Below are positions 61,214-64,000 of a stretch of 64,000 nucleotides of DNA, piece by piece. The number at the start of each line of letters is the position of its first letter. Within the stretch, counting starts at the first letter, position 1. The notes under the pieces are model-generated. The model ran no database searches. It saw only the letters and a program-made list of their open reading frames with translations, and was not told the origin of the DNA. The DNA is from CAVXEH01 sp963805645 (GTDB lineage: Bacteria > Chloroflexota > Limnocylindria > QHBO01): positions 62,001-126,000 of the forward strand of contig CAWDVA010000008.1 of NCBI GenBank assembly GCA_963805645.1, given 5' to 3'. The position numbers and the translations under genes were made by a program.

Positions 61214-62212
61214 ATGACCGCAACCATTCCGCCCACCGAGGCGACCCAGACCCCCACGGACCGCACCCACCGCAAGGTGCTGATCATCGGCTCCGGCCCC
61301 GCCGGCCTCACGGCTGCGCTGTATGCCGGGCGCGCCAACCTCGAGCCGATCGTCATCGGCGGCTACACCCCGCTGGGACAGCTCATGATCACCAGCGACG
61401 TGGAGAACTACCCCGGCTTCCCGCAGGGGATCCAGGGCCCCGAGCTGATGCAGCTCTTCCGCGACCAGGCGGAGCGCTTCGGCGCAGAGATCGTCGAGAA
61501 GGACGCCTCGCGGGTGGACTTCAGCAAGCGACCGTTCCACGTCTGGGTGGGGGAGGATGCGTACACCGCGGATTCGGTCATCGTGGCCACCGGCGCCTCG
61601 GCGCTATGGCTCGGCCTTCCCTCGGAGGAGGCGTTCCGGGGTCGTGGTGTGAGCGCCTGCGCCACCTGCGACGGCTTCTTCTTCCGCGACCGCGAGATCG
61701 CAGTGGTGGGCGGTGGGGACACTGCGCTCGAGGAGGCGCTGTTCCTGACCCGCTTTGCGTCGAAGATCAGCATGATCGTCCGGCGCGACCAGTTCCGCGG
61801 CAGCAAGATCATGCAGGACCGCGTCCTGAACCATCCGAAGATCGAGGTCCTCTGGAACAAGAAGGTCGCCGAGGTCCAGGGCGACGCCACGGTCGGCAAC
61901 CTCCGGCTGGAGGACACGGCCACCGGCGAGACCAGCGACCTCGCGGTGCAGGGGCTCTTCATCGCCATTGGCTACAAGCCGAACACGGACCTGTTCATGG
62001 GCACCCTGGAGGCCGATGAGCGCGGCTACCTCAGGGTCGTCGACGAGACCGGCTCGGGCATCGAGGGCGTGTTCGTCGCGGGCGACGTCCACGACCACCG
62101 CTACCGCCAGGCGGTGACCGCCGCCGGCGACGGATGCAAGGCCGCCATCGACGCCGAGCGCTGGCTCGAGTCGGTGGGTGAGGTGACCGCCTCGACCGCC
62201 ACGAACTGGTAG
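61214..62212 (+). CDS. trxB: Thioredoxin reductase
   Basis: 332 aa. FAD-binding VLIIGSGPAGLTAALYAGRA near residue 23, the redox pair SACATCDGFFF near 152, NADPH-binding VVGGGDTALEEALFL near 170 and the FAD tail GVFVAGDVHDHRYRQAVTAAGDG near 288. It is the low-molecular-weight bacterial type, but the redox motif reads CATC with DGFFF following. It reduces thioredoxin with NADPH, and so feeds the CcdA route encoded just upstream. No thioredoxin gene is seen in the window. Confidence 0.95.
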   Translation: MTATIPPTEATQTPTDRTHRKVLIIGSGPAGLTAALYAGRANLEPIVIGGYTPLGQLMITSDVENYPGFPQGIQGPELMQLFRDQAERFGAEIVEKDASRVDFSKRPFHVWVGEDAYTADSVIVATGASALWLGLPSEEAFRGRGVSACATCDGFFFRDREIAVVGGGDTALEEALFLTRFASKISMIVRRDQFRGSKIMQDRVLNHPKIEVLWNKKVAEVQGDATVGNLRLEDTATGETSDLAVQGLFIAIGYKPNTDLFMGTLEADERGYLRVVDETGSGIEGVFVAGDVHDHRYRQAVTAAGDGCKAAIDAERWLESVGEVTASTATNW

Positions 62213-62219
62213 TCCGCCG

Positions 62220-62247
62220 GGCGGGCGCGCCGATGGGTTCGCCCGCC
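62220..62247. terminator. Hairpin between trxB and the DUF1028 gene
   Basis: GGCGGGC (62220-62226) pairs with GCCCGCC (62241-62247) around a 14-nt loop, in the 37 bp between convergent stops. Confidence 0.45.
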
Positions 62248-62249
62248 GA

Positions 62250-63143
62250 TCAGCCGCCGAGGAGCCGCTTCGCGATCTCCGGATCGACGCGCCCGCCGGC
62301 AGCCATGTGCTCCAGCGTCCGCCGCCAGTGGGCGTCGGCGGCCATGGCCGCCGCCATCTCCCGCCGCGCCGCATCCATCTCGCCGCGCTCGGCCATCCCG
62401 AGCGCCGTCCAGAACGCCAGCTCCCAGAAGTCCGGCGCACGCCGGCGCGCCTCCGCGTAGCGCTCCGCTTCGCTCACGCCGGCGGCGGCGGCATCCCCCT
62501 CGTCGTCCAGCAGGGCCTGCGCCTCCCACAGGTTGACCAGGCGGCGCAGCTCGGGCACCGGGTCCGGGTTGTCCTCGACGCGGAGGTCCATGAAGACGCC
62601 ACGCCAGGTGGCGGGACGCAGCTCGCCGTCGACGATGACGATCGCCGCGCTCTGGCTGCCGCGCACGTCGCCGCCCGCGGCCTCGGCCGCCTCCAGGGCG
62701 CGAAGCAGCCGCTCGGCGAAGGGGAGCTCCTCGGCCAGCGCCGCCTCGTAGGCCGGGGCGAGAGCCTGCCAGACCTCGTCGCGCTCGAGGAGGTTGCCGT
62801 GGGTCGTGAAGCCATCGCCGGTGACGTGTCCGCAGGCCAGGATGCAGTCGCTGCCGGTGTGGGCGGCGGCGCGCCCCTTGGCGTCGACCACCCCGATCTG
62901 GCGGATCTCCGGGTGCTCGTCACCGGCGACGAGCGCCGCGATCACCCGTTCCGCGCTCCACCCGTTGCGCAGCATCTCCAGCGCCACCGGCCCGAACGAG
63001 ACGTTCACGGTGGCCTGGGTGGCCACGGCGCCGACCCCCGCCTCCAGCCAGGGGACGATGGGACCGACCGTGTAGGCGTGGGATTGCACGGCGACGCCGA
63101 AGCGACCGGTGAGCGGGTCGCGCGCAACGATGCTGTAGGTCAT
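62250..63143 (-). CDS. DUF1028 (Ntn-hydrolase-like) protein
   Basis: 297 aa. The DUF1028 domain covers about 1-215: TYSIVARDPLTGRFGVAVQSH at the N-terminus, GVGAVATQATVNVSFGPVALEML near 35, QIGVVDAKGRAAAHTGSDC near 78, and RGSQSAAIVIVDGELRP near 158. The C-terminal part (225-297) is helical and TPR-like. The family resembles Ntn hydrolases and has no agreed function. The ATG at 63143 overlaps the stop of the LLM gene (ATGA). A TACGCT six nt upstream could be an internal leaderless promoter, but it lies inside the LLM coding region. Confidence 0.88.
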   Translation of the reverse strand: MTYSIVARDPLTGRFGVAVQSHAYTVGPIVPWLEAGVGAVATQATVNVSFGPVALEMLRNGWSAERVIAALVAGDEHPEIRQIGVVDAKGRAAAHTGSDCILACGHVTGDGFTTHGNLLERDEVWQALAPAYEAALAEELPFAERLLRALEAAEAAGGDVRGSQSAAIVIVDGELRPATWRGVFMDLRVEDNPDPVPELRRLVNLWEAQALLDDEGDAAAAGVSEAERYAEARRRAPDFWELAFWTALGMAERGEMDAARREMAAAMAADAHWRRTLEHMAAGGRVDPEIAKRLLGG

Positions 63144-63931
63144 GTGCGCAGCGTAGCCGCGCGGGCCACCGCCAGCCACCCCTGGGCGTCATCCGCGGCG
63201 GGCAGGGCGCGGACCACGCAGCGGTCGAGCGCGGCGCGGTGCGGGGCGAGCAGCGCCGGAATCGCCGCGGGATCCTCGGCGGCCACGCCGGGCGTCGGAA
63301 CGTCAGGCTGCGCTGTGAAGAGACGCGCGTACGGGCTCGAGGTGTCCCCGGCGTAGTGCGCCCGTTCGGCGGCCAGGCGCTCCTGCGCTCGGGGCCCCAC
63401 CGCGACGCGAACATACGAGGCCACCACCGGCGGCTCCCGGCCGGCCGCGGCCGCCCCCGTGGCGATCCGCTCGCGCGCCCAGGCGATCCGGGCGGGCGCC
63501 GCCCAGTTGAGGAGGACCACGTCGGCGATCTCGCCGCCCAGCGCGCACATCCGCGGGCCAAGGGCGCTGATCGCGATCCTGGCGCCGGGGAGCGCCGCCC
63601 GGAGCGCGGTGACGCCCTCCCGGACCAGGCCCAGCGACGTGCTGCTGCCGCTTCCCACGCCCAGCGTCAGGCGCTCGAGCGGCAGGCCCAGCGCGCGCAC
63701 CTCCGCCGCGATCGAGCGCGGCGTCTTGTCGCTGAGCGGCGCCACGCCGAGGCCCATGCCCAGCGAGGGGGTGTCGGCGGTGATGGCGGCGAGGGTCGCC
63801 AGGCCGGAGCGGCGCGGGTTGTCATTGGCCCACACGGCCGCATAGCCGAGCGACGCGAGCGCGGGCCCCAGCTCCCCGAGCCACGGGCGTTCGGCTGCGG
63901 TCAGGCCGAACTCGAGCGGTGGATTGGTCAT
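63140..63931 (-). CDS. LLM-class (F420/FMN luciferase-like) oxidoreductase
   Basis: 263 aa from the ATG at 63931 (MTNPPLEFGLTAAERPWLG). A GTG at 63985 would add 18 residues of poor quality. Features: LASLGYAAVWANDNPRRSG near 27, TPSLGMGLGVAPLSDKTPRSIAAE near 54, LTLGVGSGSSTSLGLVREGVTAL near 88 and IAISALGPRMCALGGEIAD near 117. The TIM-barrel family uses F420 or FMN; the substrate is unknown. It is a little short for the family, having lost the last part of the barrel. It is coupled to the DUF1028 gene by ATGA. Confidence 0.85.
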   Translation of the reverse strand: MTNPPLEFGLTAAERPWLGELGPALASLGYAAVWANDNPRRSGLATLAAITADTPSLGMGLGVAPLSDKTPRSIAAEVRALGLPLERLTLGVGSGSSTSLGLVREGVTALRAALPGARIAISALGPRMCALGGEIADVVLLNWAAPARIAWARERIATGAAAAGREPPVVASYVRVAVGPRAQERLAAERAHYAGDTSSPYARLFTAQPDVPTPGVAAEDPAAIPALLAPHRAALDRCVVRALPAADDAQGWLAVARAATLRT

Positions 63932-64000
63932 GGGCCAAGGGTCGCACAGCGTCGCGTGACGCGACGAGTAGACTCGGGTATTCACCGTCCCGGCGGCTCC

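Noticed and set aside
63148..63155. TACGCT six nt before the DUF1028 start (63143) as another leaderless promoter
   Set aside because: It lies inside the coding end of the upstream LLM gene, and the two genes are ATGA-coupled, so an operon is the simpler reading. I did not count it in the leaderless set.

Overview
The window is a high-GC (roughly 70 %), gene-dense chromosomal segment from a bacterium. The gene set fits a Chloroflexota lineage of the Limnocylindria/Ellin6529 kind better than an actinobacterium: tandem histidine-kinase-like membrane sensors without a kinase, SARP/BTAD regulators with AAA and TPR parts, F420-type LLM oxidoreductases, a group 3b-like [NiFe] hydrogenase, an A1-type aa3 oxidase with a CtaA-CtaB fusion, and MEP-pathway IspG. 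This placement is an inference; no rRNA or tRNA gene is visible to anchor it. I see no CRISPR array, prophage or insertion sequence.

Layout. 1-8 kb: minus-strand array of six paralogous multi-TM sensor-like proteins. Four (one cut by the left edge) are intact and coupled by ATGA overlaps; two (5.5-7.9 kb) are broken by many frameshifts. Two small unknown genes lie between them. A large SARP/BTAD-AAA-TPR regulator (8.1-10.9 kb) diverges from the array. Three copies of an 11-bp-periodic CGTT direct repeat sit upstream of genes in this block, which is what a SARP site looks like. 11-18.7 kb: HtrA-like protease plus UBP zinc finger, HxlR regulator plus adenylate cyclase, a VanY carboxypeptidase, an ArsR-SRPBCC fusion with a compact promoter/operator, and a nickel transporter divergent from a Fur-family regulator. 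18.8-26.5 kb: an ExeM-like secreted nuclease, its nuclease-less LTD/FIMAH paralogue, and a three-gene ABC exporter. 26.6-36 kb: SRPBCC protein, a striking LLM oxidoreductase-MenA fusion, a CPBP protease, a cyclopropane-fatty-acid synthase cluster, a three-repeat lectin-like protein and tryptophanase. 36-41.7 kb: SppA, an MFS-cNMP fusion, a DHA2 drug exporter and an Eis-like acetyltransferase.

41.9-58 kb is a respiratory block: the heme A/heme O synthase fusion, CtaG, a lipoprotein, then a cNMP-domain protein translationally coupled to a [NiFe] hydrogenase operon (fused HydB-HydG, HydD, HydA, protease, HypC), then coxB-coxA-coxC with small membrane proteins, a TlpA-like thioredoxin and an ABC exporter. 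58-64 kb holds IspG, a thiol-redox set (TlpA-like lipoprotein, CcdA, TrxB), a DUF1028 protein and a second LLM oxidoreductase.

Two genome-wide habits are visible. Many transcription-unit-leading genes have a TANNNT -10 box only 6-9 nt before the start codon, so their mRNAs should be leaderless or nearly so; this also decides several start codons. Inside operons, genes are commonly coupled by ATGA or TGATG overlaps. GC-rich perfect hairpins without T-tracts separate several convergent pairs.
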